A stretch of DNA of 64,000 bases from Antitrichia curtipendula (GCA_951230915.1 OX579636.1:5223001-5287000), one strand, 5' to 3'; numbered from the stretch's first letter, positions 48,638 through 60,665 are shown. The notes: generated from the sequence alone by a model not told the origin. Translations and numbers: made by a program.

Positions 48638-48719
48638 TTGTGCATTTCCATTACTTGGGTGGAAATGACCACTAAATCCCCCCCTCCGTCCCCCCCCAAA
48701 ACAAACAAACAAACAAACA

Positions 48720-49490
48720 AAGGTTCCAAGGGAAGTAATAACCGGTTGGAGTGTGAAAATGGAGGATCCACAACTGAGAAAAAGAAATAGGTCTGACCAG
48801 CAACTAAAGTAGACGGGGCCACTCCAAGAAGGACACACATTTTTTAGAGTTGTGCGGTAGTTTCATACATCAAACTCAAAGGATATTTTAATTAAAATTG
48901 TAATTCATGTGAATTTTTGAAGTGGTTTGCCCTCCTTGAAATTATAAAACGGTTCATGGAGTGGAGTCATTAACATCCTATAAACAACCCGTAACTGCTC
49001 TCCTACGTATTTAATAGTACTTGAGTGTTTACCATTCAAGGATTGACATGTTATTCCTTAGTGGCATTAATGTAGTGATTTTGTCATAAAATGAATGGAT
49101 TTGAATGATTGTTTGGATGGAATTGGGGCCAAAAGTAGGATGACAAAATTAGACAATGAACAAAATGGGTTGGTTTGCCTTAACTGGTGCATAGAAATGA
49201 AAGGTGAGTATACAGCTATCACTTTCATGAGATTGTTAGAATTTACTATAACTGCTTGTCTTTTCAAATCCAAGCCTAGTACTTTGTTTTGTTAAAGGTG
49301 GGGATGTTCTTGGACAAGGCAAATATCGCTATAGGGTTGGCCATTGAGGGTTTTGAAGTTTCTAAATAAGGTGGGGTGAGTTGATTGTGGTGGTCAACCT
49401 TTGGTCCGTCATTTTGTGATTGTTCGATGCAATGAAATTTGGAATTTAGTTTCAAAACTCATATGTCCTTGAAAGAGGAGGATTGTACCT
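48720..49490 (+). repeat. Dispersed repeat, copy 2 (first at 10.5-11.2 kb)
   Basis: AATAACCGGTTGGAGTGTG, AAAATGGAGGATCC, ACTTTCATGAGATTGTTAGA and AATTTAGTTTCAAAACT appear in the same order and strand as at 10540-11150. Confidence 0.6.
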
Positions 49491-50688
49491 TGGGAGTGTA
49501 CATGTCTTTAGAATGCATAGTGAGATAGAGGTCACAAGTAATTTTAATCCTATTTTATTTTATTTTTTTAAATTTGCAACCCACCCAACTCAATCCAACC
49601 CAAATCCTAACCATACACATTCCTTATTTGTAATTTCAGATTACATATAAGATATGCAATCAATATGGGATATTGCCGTATTTGTCTTCTTTATCCATAT
49701 CTGTATCCATCATCTCTTTTGTGTACAAAGCTTTCTATTTGTACCAAAAATGCAACCACTCACACTATGGTGTGAAAGTTATTGAATTTCAAAGTTTTAA
49801 TGACTTATATAAAATTATTAAAAATTAATTAAATTAATTTTGATTTGTGGCAATAACACAAGGCGCACTAGTAGTATTTTAGATAATATCAATCAATGTA
49901 GTAGTAGACCTACACAATTTTCATAGTATTCTAAATAGTGTAAACTTTCATACCAATTTCATCTAATTTCATCTACCTTCATCTTCTTTTCATCCACTTC
50001 ATTAGCTTTCATCCACATTTGTCTAAATTCCATCCAAATGCCCGTGCTATTTAGACCACATACATCCAAAATCCACTCAATTAGTGCAACAAATCTCACA
50101 CTATTCAAACTCTTGCACTCGCTGAATTAACATGTAGTGTCCTACGTAACTCCAATTGTAGATGAAAGGAATGCATACATGATCTTGTCATAATTGCATC
50201 CTTATCTTCATGCATCCAACATTTTTGTTGTTGGAATGTTGGAGATTTCAAAAGAGGAGCAATTGGATAGAGGGTGGTCCATATTAGGTATGCTTACCTT
50301 AGTTACCTTTTAATCATGACCACAATGTAAGGTGGGCATCCCAAATGCGCCACTCGTCCCTACACCACCATCTTCACTCTGTGTACATCTCCAAAATCAA
50401 TTATGTACCCAGGTGGAACAAACTATTTCAGAACCAAACTTTGTTCCTTCATAACTTTTGCATACGGGATCCAAATGTCACGTTCTTTGGTGCATTGGAA
50501 CCTCCTCTTACGTGCCAACAAGAAAATATCAAAAAAATTGACCAGAGCTAAAACTAGCAACTATGTAAAGTAGCGAAAAGTGGCAAGTTTGGGGGTACCC
50601 ACCTTGAGCTTGCAACGTAACCAATAAAGGGGGGCCGTGGATGTGAGGGTCGAGAGGAGCAAGCTGGATATTGGTTGGACTTGGGGCT

Positions 50689-51006
50689 TCAATTGGTCCG
50701 GGTACGAGTTTGGGGTGCCGGTCTTTGTCGCTGCCCAACAATGCCTCCCATCCATCCATCCCAATTGCTGCGCAAGCTGGTTAAGTTACTAGTACCATCA
50801 TCAAGAAATTGCCTGTGTGGTGTAGTACCCCCTCCCCGAGAGACCTCCACGACCGAGAGAGCCCCCACGACATCGGCATCCTCAACGCCCCGTTGGTTGG
50901 ACGCCTCTATCAACCTCAAAACCCCAGCTGCACAAATAGCCCCTGACAGTGCATAACTTACCACCAGCACAATCACTCCAGAAAAGAAATTGATGTCAAT
51001 AATCAA
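50689..51006 (-). CDS. Hypothetical ORF with N-terminal hydrophobic segment
   Basis: A 105-codon frame from ATG 51004-51006 begins MIIDINFFSGVIVLVVSYAL, which could be a signal anchor. It is followed by a polar, low-complexity remainder. A plus-strand frame is also open across the same DNA, which weakens the call. The local base composition is less AT-rich than the neighbours. The family is not recognised. Confidence 0.2.
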   Translation of the reverse strand: MIIDINFFSGVIVLVVSYALSGAICAAGVLRLIEASNQRGVEDADVVGALSVVEVSRGGGTTPHRQFLDDGTSNLTSLRSNWDGWMGGIVGQRQRPAPQTRTRTN

Positions 51007-51236
51007 CTTTGCCCGGCTTTCGTTTTCTTTACTTAAGTTGAAAGCGGAGCCGGGACTTGTGACACCAAGCTACAGTAGGAGAGCTTGGTTTCAGTGGCCT
51101 TAGCTACATCACCCCAAAAAGCACCAAAAAAAGAGCCACTTGATCAAATGCTCTCATTGTGTAGATCTCATGAATCATAGGGACATATTATTGAATAAAA
51201 TGATGTCTATCGAAAAGATTTTGACTTCTAGTAACT

Positions 51237-52190
51237 TTTGTATATGGTAACTTCAAATGATTCATAAATTTCTTTGGTGCAGTGAACCTTGAAAGGACTG
51301 AGGTGTATTTTGGGTAGAAATTGTCACTTTTTAAGGTCGTGTGAAAAAAATGATGGAAAAAAAAAGGTTTGAAAAAAATTTGATGGTACAAATTCGGATT
51401 AGAGTACTCTAGGAACATGGGGAATTGTTTTTAGAAGCTTTGATAGCATATTAGATTGAAATATTATAATGTTTGAAGTTAGAAGAAAGATTGTGTTTTT
51501 TTCAAGCTTACCCGATAGGGTCAACAAATTTGAGCTCTCCTAGAGTGAGATTTTTGTATATGGTAACTTCAAATGATGCATAATTCTTTGGTGCAATGAA
51601 CCTTGAAAGTACCGAGGCATAGTTTGGGTAGAAATTGTCAAAAAAATTGTCACTTTTTAAGGTCGTGTGAAAAAAATGATGGAAAAAAAAATTTTGAAAA
51701 TTTTTTGATGGTACAAATTTGTACTAGAGTACTCTAGGAACATGCGGAAATTGTTTTTAGAAACTTTGATAGCATACTAGATTGAAATATTATAATGTTT
51801 GAAGTTAGAAGAAAGAGTGTGTTTTTTTCAAGCTTGCCCGATAGGGTCAACAAATTTGAGCTCTTCCTAGAGTGAGATTTTTGTATACAGTCTTCAAATG
51901 ATGCATAATTCTTTAGTGCAGTAAACCTTAAAAGGACTGAGGCATATTCTGGGTGAAAATTATCAAAAATTGTCACTTTTTTAAGGTAGTGCAAAAAAAA
52001 ATTAAAAAAAAATTCAATGGTACAAATTTGTACTAGAGTACTCTAGGAATGTGCAAAATTGTCTTTAGAAGCTTTGGCAACATACTAGATTGAAATATTA
52101 GAATGTTTGAAGTTAAAAGAAAGAGTTTTTTTTTCAACCTTGCCCAATAGGGTCAACAAATTTGAGCTCCTCCTAGTGTGAGATTTTTGC
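51237..52190 (+). repeat. Tandem array, three units of about 310-330 bp
   Basis: Units start near TTTTTGTATATGGTAACTTC at 51237, 51551 and about 51879. Each contains CTTTGGTGCA or similar, TTGTCACTTTTTAAGG, TAGAGTACTCTAGGAA, AGATTGAAATATTA.AATG and GATAGGGTCAACAAATTTGA. The last unit ends at about 52190. Non-coding. Confidence 0.8.
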
Positions 52191-52873
52191 ACTACACATG
52201 GTTAATTTCTTTTACATTTGCATCCTCTATCTTATAGGTTATGTACCTATCAAATTTCATAAACAAAGGAGGAGTTATACATGTTATGTCCTTTTAACCT
52301 TCTTATTTTTTTGGTGACCTCCATTTTAGATTTGACATACATGCATGAAGAAGGAATTGAAATCCACTTCAAATCACTTTCACAAGTTTTAACACCTTCA
52401 TGATCAAACATTGTAATCTTTCAACCCATAAGTAATATTGTTGTGTTTTCTTCTCCCATGTGATTTCTAATATGCCTAGTTTGAATTTCTATGGTTACAA
52501 TTCAAAAAATAATAATGAAACTTATCACAATGTTAGCTTTTTTGTTCACGCTTTTCGTTCATTTCATGCCAATTTTTTTTCAAAGAAGCTCAAAAATGGC
52601 CTTTGGGCATTTCGGGGGTTAGGGATGTCAAATGAAAAAAAAGGCTGATGCAAAAATTGAAACAGCAAACACGACTGGTTCCCCCAGTAGCACAATGACA
52701 AAAATCACTTTTTTCTTTCACCCACAGACCTTCTTTAATTCGCTAACTTAAAGGTCACAAACTCATACGGACAGAGTTTTTTTTCCAGGGTCCTTGCAAG
52801 AAACATTCCCTGCACTTGCAATAAGGAGCTGCCGCAGCAGCAGCAATGGAGCACCAACCTGGAGCGACATAAC

Positions 52874-53697
52874 TTAGGCGACTGGACCGTCCACATTTGC
52901 GTACAAGTCCTTCACTTCAGTTGCGGCCTGCAGGACACAGTACGTAACTTTAAGGTAGAAACACCCATTCCCGATTATTTAAGCGGTTTTGCGACACATG
53001 ATGAGCAGTACGAGGGGATGCCTACTTTATCCTACTGTAGAAAGATAGGAAATATCAGGGGATTGCAATTTTTCTCGTAATTTTCATTTCCAAAATTGAA
53101 ATTATTGTGTTTTTTTGTGAGCCCTACTTTCTTGTTCACGACTTTGGGACATGCGTCATCACCTAATTCATTCCAACCTTGAAAAGGAGAAAAAATAAAA
53201 AAACATTCCAAGATTCAGTTGTGAAACCTGTTCCAATCATGGTTGGAAATAGATGCACCCTACAGACTAGGTATGAGACCCCGGTTGGGTATAGGTGTTT
53301 CTACCTTACAAGGCAATCACCAAGGCAAAGGGAATTCTGGAAGAAGAAGAAGAAAAAATAATAATAATGAGGAAGGCGAAGCTCGATATGGAATGCCTAT
53401 TTATTTTCAGAATTCCCAACAAGGAGATTGCCCAACGTAAACACCCATTTTAAATGGATGAAACATTTGATCGATGGATGAAAAATCTGTAATCATTGAT
53501 TACGCAATTTCACGCAATAGGAAGTAGATCACGGAAAACAATCCTCCCAATCACAAAATGAACAAGACATTTTTTGGCGGGGGGGTATATTTTGCTAACC
53601 TTCCCAGCCACATTAGATGAGATTTGGGGGTCTCGGAGGGCCATTTCAGACCTGTTCTCGACGTTGTTCCCCCAGCAATAGCAATTAAAGAACACCG
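52874..53697 (-). CDS. Possible gene fragment, two exons
   Basis: An exon at 53600-53697 follows TTTTTTTCAG, reads VFFNCYCWGNNVENRSEMAL, continues RDPQISSNVAGK and ends at donor GTTAGC. A terminal exon at 52874-52927 follows TCCTGCAG and reads AATEVKDLYANVDGPVA with TAA 52874-52876. Both end and start in phase 0, so they can join directly, and a MITE sits in the intron. The first exon is not fixed; MELLRRRN from about 53945 joins in phase only through a weak donor. The family is not recognised. Confidence 0.35.
52953..53306. mobile_element. 354-bp MITE with AGGTAGAAACACC ends, TA-flanked
   Basis: AGGTAGAAACACCCATTCCC at the left is mirrored by GGGTATAGGTGTTTCTACCT at the right (18 of 20). 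TA lies directly outside both ends (52951-52952, 53307-53308), consistent with a TA duplication. It begins with the same TAAGGTAG as the other MITE family but differs inside. Confidence 0.7.
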
Positions 53698-54314
53698 CTG
53701 AAAAAAAGAAGTATTAAAATTTAAAAAATAATGAAATAAAATAAAATAATATGTTTTTTGAGGGTTTTTATTGTATGACGTGGCAATATCTGTACCACGT
53801 CAGACAGCTGCTGCGATGCAGTTCCAGGGGCTGAAAATCTTCGAGTGTCATGCACTTGGAATGCACTTGGGATGGCAGAGAATGACTGATCGAATGGAAA
53901 GCGGAACTCGGTTGCGACGACGAAGGAGTTCCATCGGTCGAAGCTCCGTCTGACTGCGGGGATTATATTATTGGGACCTTACACTGCGGATACTGACATT
54001 GACAATGGCCACAGACTGAGACTGATGCGGGACGGACGGACAACACGGAAAACACAAAGCTCCAAGCAAACACAAGCCAGCACGTTGCAGGCACGCAGGC
54101 AGGCAGACAGAAAGAGAAAAGAAAACTACAGTAGGGGGAAGCTTATCAGCACATTTCCCCACTTTCTTCCTCCAAAAAAAAAAGAAGCAAGTTTTGTCGG
54201 ACCAAAATGTCCGCACTTTTTTGCACGCGCTCGAATGAATGGGTCCGTGGAATTTCAATCGGGTGGTTATAGTTGTAGTAGTAGTAGAAGAATAATCGAC
54301 ATCAATAGACCAAG
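53698..54314. other. Possible gene 5' region
   Basis: On the minus strand this includes a C/T-rich tract (CTTTCTGTCTGCCTGCCTG) typical of plant 5' untranslated leaders. It lies upstream of the fragment at 52.87-53.70 kb. Both strands are open over 53968-54348, so no coding call is made. Confidence 0.3.
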
Positions 54315-54697
54315 GATCGACTGTATAGACCAAGGAAATGACTCATGAGAAGATCCACATGATGAATGAGTCCACTCGCGGGATCTTTTCAAAGTTGTGT
54401 GTTCCTTGTCTACGTGGCCCTTATTTTCACTAGAGTTCAATTCCTACCAATATCTGTATAGCCTAAACTCAAAATGTCCTTTTAGACTCTCTTGATTGGG
54501 CCCATTGAGGCTAGTGGTTCTACTAGCTGAAAAAGATCGACTACATAGACCGAAAAAATGATTCATGAAAAGATCTATATGCATAACAAATTAGTCTGCC
54601 AGAGGGTCTTCACATGGTCATTTCCCTTTGTCTATTTGGCCCATATTTCTACCAATTGAAAGTTCAATTCCTGCTAATATCTAAAGCCCAAACTCAA
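54315..54697 (+). repeat. Direct duplication, two diverged units 220 bp apart
   Basis: GATCGACTGTATAGACC and GATCGACTACATAGACC open the units at 54315 and 54535. Each is followed by AAAATGA.TCATGA.AAGATC, TGTCTA..TGGCCC and GTTCAATTCCT.C.AATATCT. Non-coding. Confidence 0.65.
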
Positions 54698-55466
54698 TCA
54701 TTTGGCTTACTGGGATAAACATAAAAAAACAATGCAACCGTGGCAAGGTGTAGCTCTAGAAGCAAATGTCGGTGCAAGGTCAATCCAATTACTTTTTTAT
54801 TGAAGCTTAGTAGTGGGAGCCACTCATATATGTCAAAACCAAAAAGTGATTTTGTATCACATTATTTTTTATTTCAACAGTAATCATTTGCCCCAACAAG
54901 GAGGGTGAGGACTAAGAAAGTTTGATTAATGACTTTCATGGGAAACTCTAGAAATGAAGAATGCACCCAATAATTTAAGTTTCTAATAGTATTTAGTTGA
55001 CTACCCTCCGTGATAGGTTGTGTTATTCTAGGGTTAAAGACCAAGACTATAATCCAAATTTTTCAAATTATAAAGATGTATTATAAAATGCAACTTATAC
55101 AAAGAACAATTTAATTGATGACTTTTCAAAAAGTAATTGTAAAATGTGATCTACAAATCATATTGGATTCCATGCAATTGAATCTATTACTACTTAAACT
55201 AGTATTTATCAATGAATATTTAACCAAAATTTAAACATTCCTTCTAAAATGAGTTATTAATTGAATATTTGTAATTATTATAAGATTCTTTTAGGTCAAA
55301 GTATGAGGTCCTAATTATGGTCATATTATTTTTTAAATTACATTATTTATTTATTCAAGTCATTTTTGAAACAAGTGTGAAATTCAATATTGTATCATGT
55401 GATTTGAGTGATGAGTTTTATGCTCTGTTTTGTTTGATATTCCTCATTTGGTCACAAGATGGATTA
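54698..55466. other. AT-rich gene-free stretch
   Basis: Nothing recognisable was found beyond AT-rich sequence. Confidence 0.4.
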
Positions 55467-56250
55467 GTCTCTATAGATCCAAGGCCTTTTTTCATCAAAA
55501 TCACTCAAAACTACCATTTCTATTGCAAAGAGCAAAAAAATTGAAATTTTCTATTTTTTGCATATCTAAATATAGGATCTTGCTCTATATTAGTTAAAAA
55601 ATGTGTAAAAAGAAATTTCAAAATCCTTGACCACATAGATTGCAAGATATTAGCATTTAAAGTGATGAAAACAAGTTGTTTGCACCTTGTAGGATTAAAC
55701 TATAAGACTCTGAATTTTTTTAGTTAGAAAATTTGCATTGTAGATTTTGAATTCTAAATTTTTATATTGAAGGGTTGAATTGAGAGTTTTGGGGGGAATT
55801 TTTTTTTAAATAAATAAAAAATAATTCTTTAAAAATATTTAAAGAAATTATATACAAAATAGAATGAAAAACTATATCATTAATAGCTTTTAAGACTGAA
55901 TTTGAAATTCACTTATTCCAATAGTGAGATTTTTCTAGCAAGGAAAGTGAGTTTTGTAAATTATTTTAAATTTCTTTTATAAATATTGAGTTCAAAAGAA
56001 AATCTAATATGTTATTTTTTCAAGAAGATGCAATGATTTCTTGCTAATCAAAATGCTCTATAATTTTCACATCGTTAATAAAAATAAAATGAACAAAAGC
56101 TTTTCATATAAGAAAAATAATAATCTATGAAAAATAATTTTTTTAAATTTTTATTTCAAGTTTTTGTGGTTTTGTTTTGTTGCCTAACTGAAAGTTGAGC
56201 TAATTGTGATACAATTTTTGCTCCTAGTCATTGATTGAAATACAAATTAT
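55467..56250. mobile_element. TTAA-flanked family, copy H, right end lost
   Basis: The left part (CCAAGGCCTTTTTTCATC, ACTACCATTTCTATTGCAAA, GATTGCAAGATATTAGCATT) matches copy A in the same orientation. It continues to about TAGTCATTGATTGAAATAC. The expected TTTAGGGGTTAA end is absent, so the copy is truncated or interrupted. Confidence 0.5.
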
Positions 56251-56688
56251 GTATAGCCAATGTGTTTCTATCATAATTTTTTACTATTCCATCACAAAGT
56301 TCCTTTGTCACGAATTGTCACTAGTAATCGTACGATTATCGTCGGGAATTGCTTTCATGTTACATTCGTTCATTAAAAAATATTATTACAACACGATATT
56401 TCCATTCAAGACTACAATGTGGTTCAAGCATGTTATTCATATTTAAATTTGAAATGTTGAAGTTGTAGGATAACTATGTGTAACAAAATATGTATGACTT
56501 TAGTGTTTTAGCGATGGGTGACTGATATCGTGCAACATTAGCGCTTATTTTAGACATATAAAATTAGTGCAATAATCATACAACAACATGTCTGTGCATA
56601 GTTATTGTACTAGCATTGCATTTTTTTATCTTTCACGATTTTAGTACTAAGTCAATTGAAAAGCAGGAATTGTGTTCAAAGTAAAAAA

Positions 56689-57021
56689 TCAGACCTCATT
56701 TAGGCATAGTAGAATAAATATTTAAGAAAAACTTTGAACTAAAACAAGTTGTAAAATTAAGTTGAGTTTCATTTCCAAAAATCCGTTTCACATTTCAATA
56801 TTCCACTCAAAAGTTATGGACAAGTTTCAATGAGGATGTTTAAAAATGTCAAAAACAATTCCTTTCAAATGCCTCTCTGAAATTTGTCTGATATAATTTT
56901 TGACTGGAAGCTTGAAATCTCAAACCGATTTTTAGAGATGAAACTTAACCTGCTTTACCAACTTTTTTTAGTTTGAAGTTTTTTCCAAAAAGCTAATATA
57001 CTATGCCTAAATGAGGTCTGA
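56689..57021. mobile_element. 333-bp foldback element
   Basis: TCAGACCTCATTTAGGCATA at the left is mirrored by TATGCCTAAATGAGGTCTGA at the right. Imperfect pairing continues inward for about 100 bp on each side (AAACTTTGAACTAAAACAAG against its mirrored partner). The transcript would form a long hairpin. Non-coding; no clear target duplication. Confidence 0.7.
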
Positions 57022-57710
57022 AATTTTAGTCTTAACTCAATTCCTACGTTTCGACAATGAGCGGTTCAACTCTCATTTTCTAAGTATCCCATATCGTTTG
57101 AGTGCTCACTGGATGGATTTCAAAATAAAACAGATCTCCCCACTCATACTTCTCATCAATTTCCAGTCAAGTGGTTCCTTCACTACGTCTCCAAGTTTCT
57201 TGGCGGCCTACTAATGGATCCAACTGAAGCTAGAATTTGATGGCCATTAAATTATATACAACTAATCAAGTCATGATAAATAAAATTCAAGAAATTTAAT
57301 GATGTAAAAAATTATTGTTAATTATATTGGTGATCTTCATTTAAACATTGACAAAAAGATTTTAAACATTGATACCAGTTAATAAGTTTTATTGCAATGC
57401 AAATGGCAGTGACATTATTGTCATGGATTTTTTGTGTATTTCAACACACAGAAAATGCACAGCAAAGATAATAAATTTTCATGCATAAATTGTATCTTTT
57501 GCGCACTTGTGATGAATGTAAAGAAGTTACATAGTTAATACTGATTACAAAGTAGTACCAATTTTTTGCAGTAATCGTGTGCATCGTAACGATGCGATAA
57601 GTTGTAAATTATTGTACGCACCCATGAAATAACAGTAACCATGCAATATTCATTGTCAATCTGTAGGTTCTAAACTTTGTGATGTCACTTAATCAATGAA
57701 ATTGCATTAT
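57022..57710. other. AT-rich gene-free stretch
   Basis: No recognisable feature was found between the two foldback elements. Confidence 0.4.
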
Positions 57711-57897
57711 AGGAGAAAGGGGTGTTTGAAGTAGAGTTATAGCAATAAAGTCCTATAAGTAATGATCTTTTAGGAGATTTTTAGTAAATTTTGATTGAAA
57801 ATACATATAATTTTAGTAATTTTTTATTAAAAATCTCCTAGAAGGTCATTACTTTTGGGAGTATACTAGGACTATACTTGAAACACCCCTTTTTCTT
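57711..57897. mobile_element. 187-bp foldback MITE
   Basis: GAGAAAGGGGTGTTTGAAGT at the left is mirrored by ACTTGAAACACCCCTTTTTC at the right. Imperfect pairing runs inward about 70 bp to CTTTTAGGAGATTTTTA and its mirror. TA adjoins both ends. Non-coding. Confidence 0.7.
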
Positions 57898-58051
57898 GTA
57901 CTATTGTAGCTTGATAAACTAAAATTGTGCACTAAATATTATAACAATACCCCCATTCTAGTGTGTTGAGGTCCATTTCTCCTAAATGAAAAAGAATATT
58001 TTGTTGTCATTAAGCTCTTGACATACCTCTGAATTTTTGTGTAAATTTTTG

Positions 58052-58359
58052 TAAGGTAGGGTGCTCTAAAGGCGACCCTTACTCTAAAAGTGACCTCTAA
58101 TATAGGGGTACATTTTTCTTTCTTCAATGTACCAACAATGTACATTTCAAGAGGGGGGCGCTTTTCAGTGATTGTTGCCTTTCAACTTCAAAAATTTGTA
58201 ACTAACTCCTCAAAGGTCCCAAAAATATGAAACGACTTGGGTTTGATGCCAATTCTATTTTTCTTCTTACAAAAATTTACTGAAAATAGTTTCAAGGAGT
58301 CTAGCTTTTCCCAAATGCAATCAGCTCTACAAAGGTTGCTTTAGGAGCATACTACGTTA
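58052..58359. mobile_element. TAAGGTAG-end MITE, copy 3
   Basis: It runs from TAAGGTAGGGTGCTCTAAAG to TTTAGGAGCATACTACGTTA, with the shared interior TGTACCAACAATGTACATTT and AAAATATGAAACGACTTGG. Non-coding. Confidence 0.7.
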
Positions 58360-59607
58360 GAAAGAGTAGTGGCTAGCATCTAGCCCCCGAAGACAAAGTC
58401 TAAGTTCCACTAACTTAATGTTGTGCTAGTGCAAAATGAAGCCAGGGTGAACCAAATGGCCGGAGGTGAATTGGCCCCTTCACTTCCTTTTTTGTCCCCG
58501 AGGAAAAATGCTGAATTTTTTCTTGCCACACATGATAAAAAAAATTTGATTTTTAATTCATGTTTGCAATTAGAGGTCATAGATTAGCTAGGAAGCATGT
58601 AGAAGATAAATTAATCAAGCACAAAATAGGGGATTTTTTTTTTACATGCACCCTTGGAATGATTTTGGGGGACGAGGGAGATGTGTGTTCACCCCGGCCA
58701 ACCAAATCCCTTGCTCATCCCTGAGGTCAAACACTGAAGTTTTTTTATATGTCATGCATGATAAAATTTGCAAATTTTGAATTCATATTGGCATGAGATT
58801 TCCTTCAAAATAGCCCAATTAATTCAACCGCCTTTAGACCCAAAGAGTTTTAGACTAATTTAGGAATATCAAGTAGGGGTACATTCCAATTCATAATGTG
58901 GGGGGACGGATTGGCAAAAGATGCAACAAGGTAGGAGGCTCAGAAATGGGAATAATTTTATGTCATTTTTCAGACAAAGAGAAGTGGACGAGAAATCTAT
59001 CCAAGTGGATTTGTATTTTTCCAAGCAATTTTGAATTACTTATGAATTTTCAAACGAGTTGGGTCATAGGTCCCTATTTAAGACCCTAGGTCTTTTATAA
59101 ATGATTCACTTGCAATTCTAAAGAAAGATGGGGAAAGCAAAGCAAATGATTGGCTCTTGCAATTGATAATGCTTTTTTCCTTAATTCATTCAATGACTAT
59201 ACATGTCCATTTCAGAACCAACTCATGTCCATTTCACATTCATTTGTAGGGTCCATTCTTAATGCCCGCTCCATTTCAAAGCCTCCTACCTTATAAGAAC
59301 ATTCCAATCATAATTTGAGCACATCCTGATCAAACATTCTCAAGAAGTAAGCTTAAGTTATACCACCCGTTGTGAATCCGGGATGGACCACATGTAGCAA
59401 ATTGATTTTACAAGACCACTGAAAATCAATATCTAGGGAGACAAATGAATCATCCATAATAATCTATGTTTTTCTATTGTTTTTTAAAATTGATGCGATT
59501 GGGTTATTTCACATCTTCTTATATGAAATAGACTGCTTTTTTATTAGAGGAAATGTACGAGGGTCACCTCAACACACAAGATTTTTTTATTTATTTTCAT
59601 TTTTTAT

Positions 59608-59792
59608 TAAGTGCCAAAGTGGCGATATAAAATGTTATAGTGGTACTCTAAATTTCAACATTCATCTAGTACATATTGGATAGAAAATATTTTCATTAGC
59701 TCATATCACACAAATTCATAATTAAGTTTTCATCCACAATCTAGCGACTTCATCCAAGATTTTTTTAATTTAATTTGAAGTTTTTCTGTCCC
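59608..59792 (+). repeat. Dispersed AT-rich repeat, copy 3 of 3
   Basis: AAGTGCCAAAGTGGCGATAT, AAATTTCAACATTCATC and TTTTCATCCACAATCTA match, in order, the copies at about 361-560 and 48135-48297. Confidence 0.6.
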
Positions 59793-60454
59793 CCCCCCCC
59801 CTCATGGTTTGTTGCCATTTCATAACCAAATTATTTTATTTTTGGTAGCAATCGGGCACTCCTATGTTATAATGCCCAAAGAAAAAGCCCTGTGCGACAG
59901 CTTGCACGCCTGGTCTGGGGGGCCAGTAACCTACATTAAGTTACAAGATAAGTTAAAATGGCCAGTTAAGTTATTAGTGCGGACGGAGTACCCGGGAGGT
60001 GGTCCGTCTGCGGGGGCGGTGGGGGCCATCAAAGGGGAGTTGGAAATTCTTTGGGGTACCAAGATATCCCCCCTTTCCCCCTTTTCAATAGCTTTGCAAG
60101 CCCCACAATAAAGTTATTATATCCTATTATTCCCACTGTGGAACAGGGGCATGATGGGCGCAAGGGAATCTTTGGGGGAAGGGAAGGGGAAGGGAAGCTA
60201 AAGGGATGATGATCATATAATATGTGGAGGGTGTTTTTTTTATGGCACATACGTCGGGTACATAATAACATTCTCAAACAGAAGTACTCTTTATGCTTTT
60301 GAGAAGAATCTTGGTCATGCATACATGTATCTGATTGAGAGAAGGGGAACTTGGGAGCTGATCATGATCAGAGTACATGAAGAGTTTGTTCATTTTTAGG
60401 TCCCATGACAATGGATGGGACTTGGGAACTACGTTACCCATGTTGTTTAACGGT

Positions 60455-60665
60455 CAGGGAGGATTGACCCGTATTTTACACTTGCAGAAAACATTGGAGT
60501 TTTTGATTTGTCGTATATGAAGAAAAAAAAATCATATTTGCAATTGGAGGCCTTGAATTAGATAGGAGACGAGGAGAACTACAAAAATTTAAGCGGCACA
60601 AAATAGGGGGCAATTTTTACATTTACCCTTGGATAGGGGGGCGTTATAGGGGTCAATCCTCCCTG
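60455..60665. mobile_element. Short element with perfect 16-bp inverted ends
   Basis: CAGGGAGGATTGACCC (60455-60470) is exactly mirrored by GGGTCAATCCTCCCTG (60650-60665). The interior is related to about 58560-58690. Length is 211 bp and it is non-coding. A CAGGG end would suit a hAT-derived MITE, but no 8-bp duplication is evident. Confidence 0.5.

Larger units (their letters stand above)
48638..51236. other. Gene-poor stretch with repeats
   Basis: A (AAAC)n microsatellite lies at about 48700-48720. 48720-49490 is copy 2 of the 10.5-kb repeat. 49760-49880 matches 17375-17480 (GGCAACAAATACAAGGC-like). 50.6-51.0 kb is less AT-rich and holds one open minus frame, listed separately. The remainder shows nothing. 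Confidence 0.45.

Noticed and set aside
51237..52190. CRISPR-like array
   Set aside because: Units of about 320 bp are directly adjacent and diverged; there are no short repeats with unique spacers, and the DNA is plant nuclear.
53968..54348. ORFs of 121 and 125 codons on opposite strands
   Set aside because: Both strands are open over the same DNA, composition is low-complexity, and no motif or splice partner was found.
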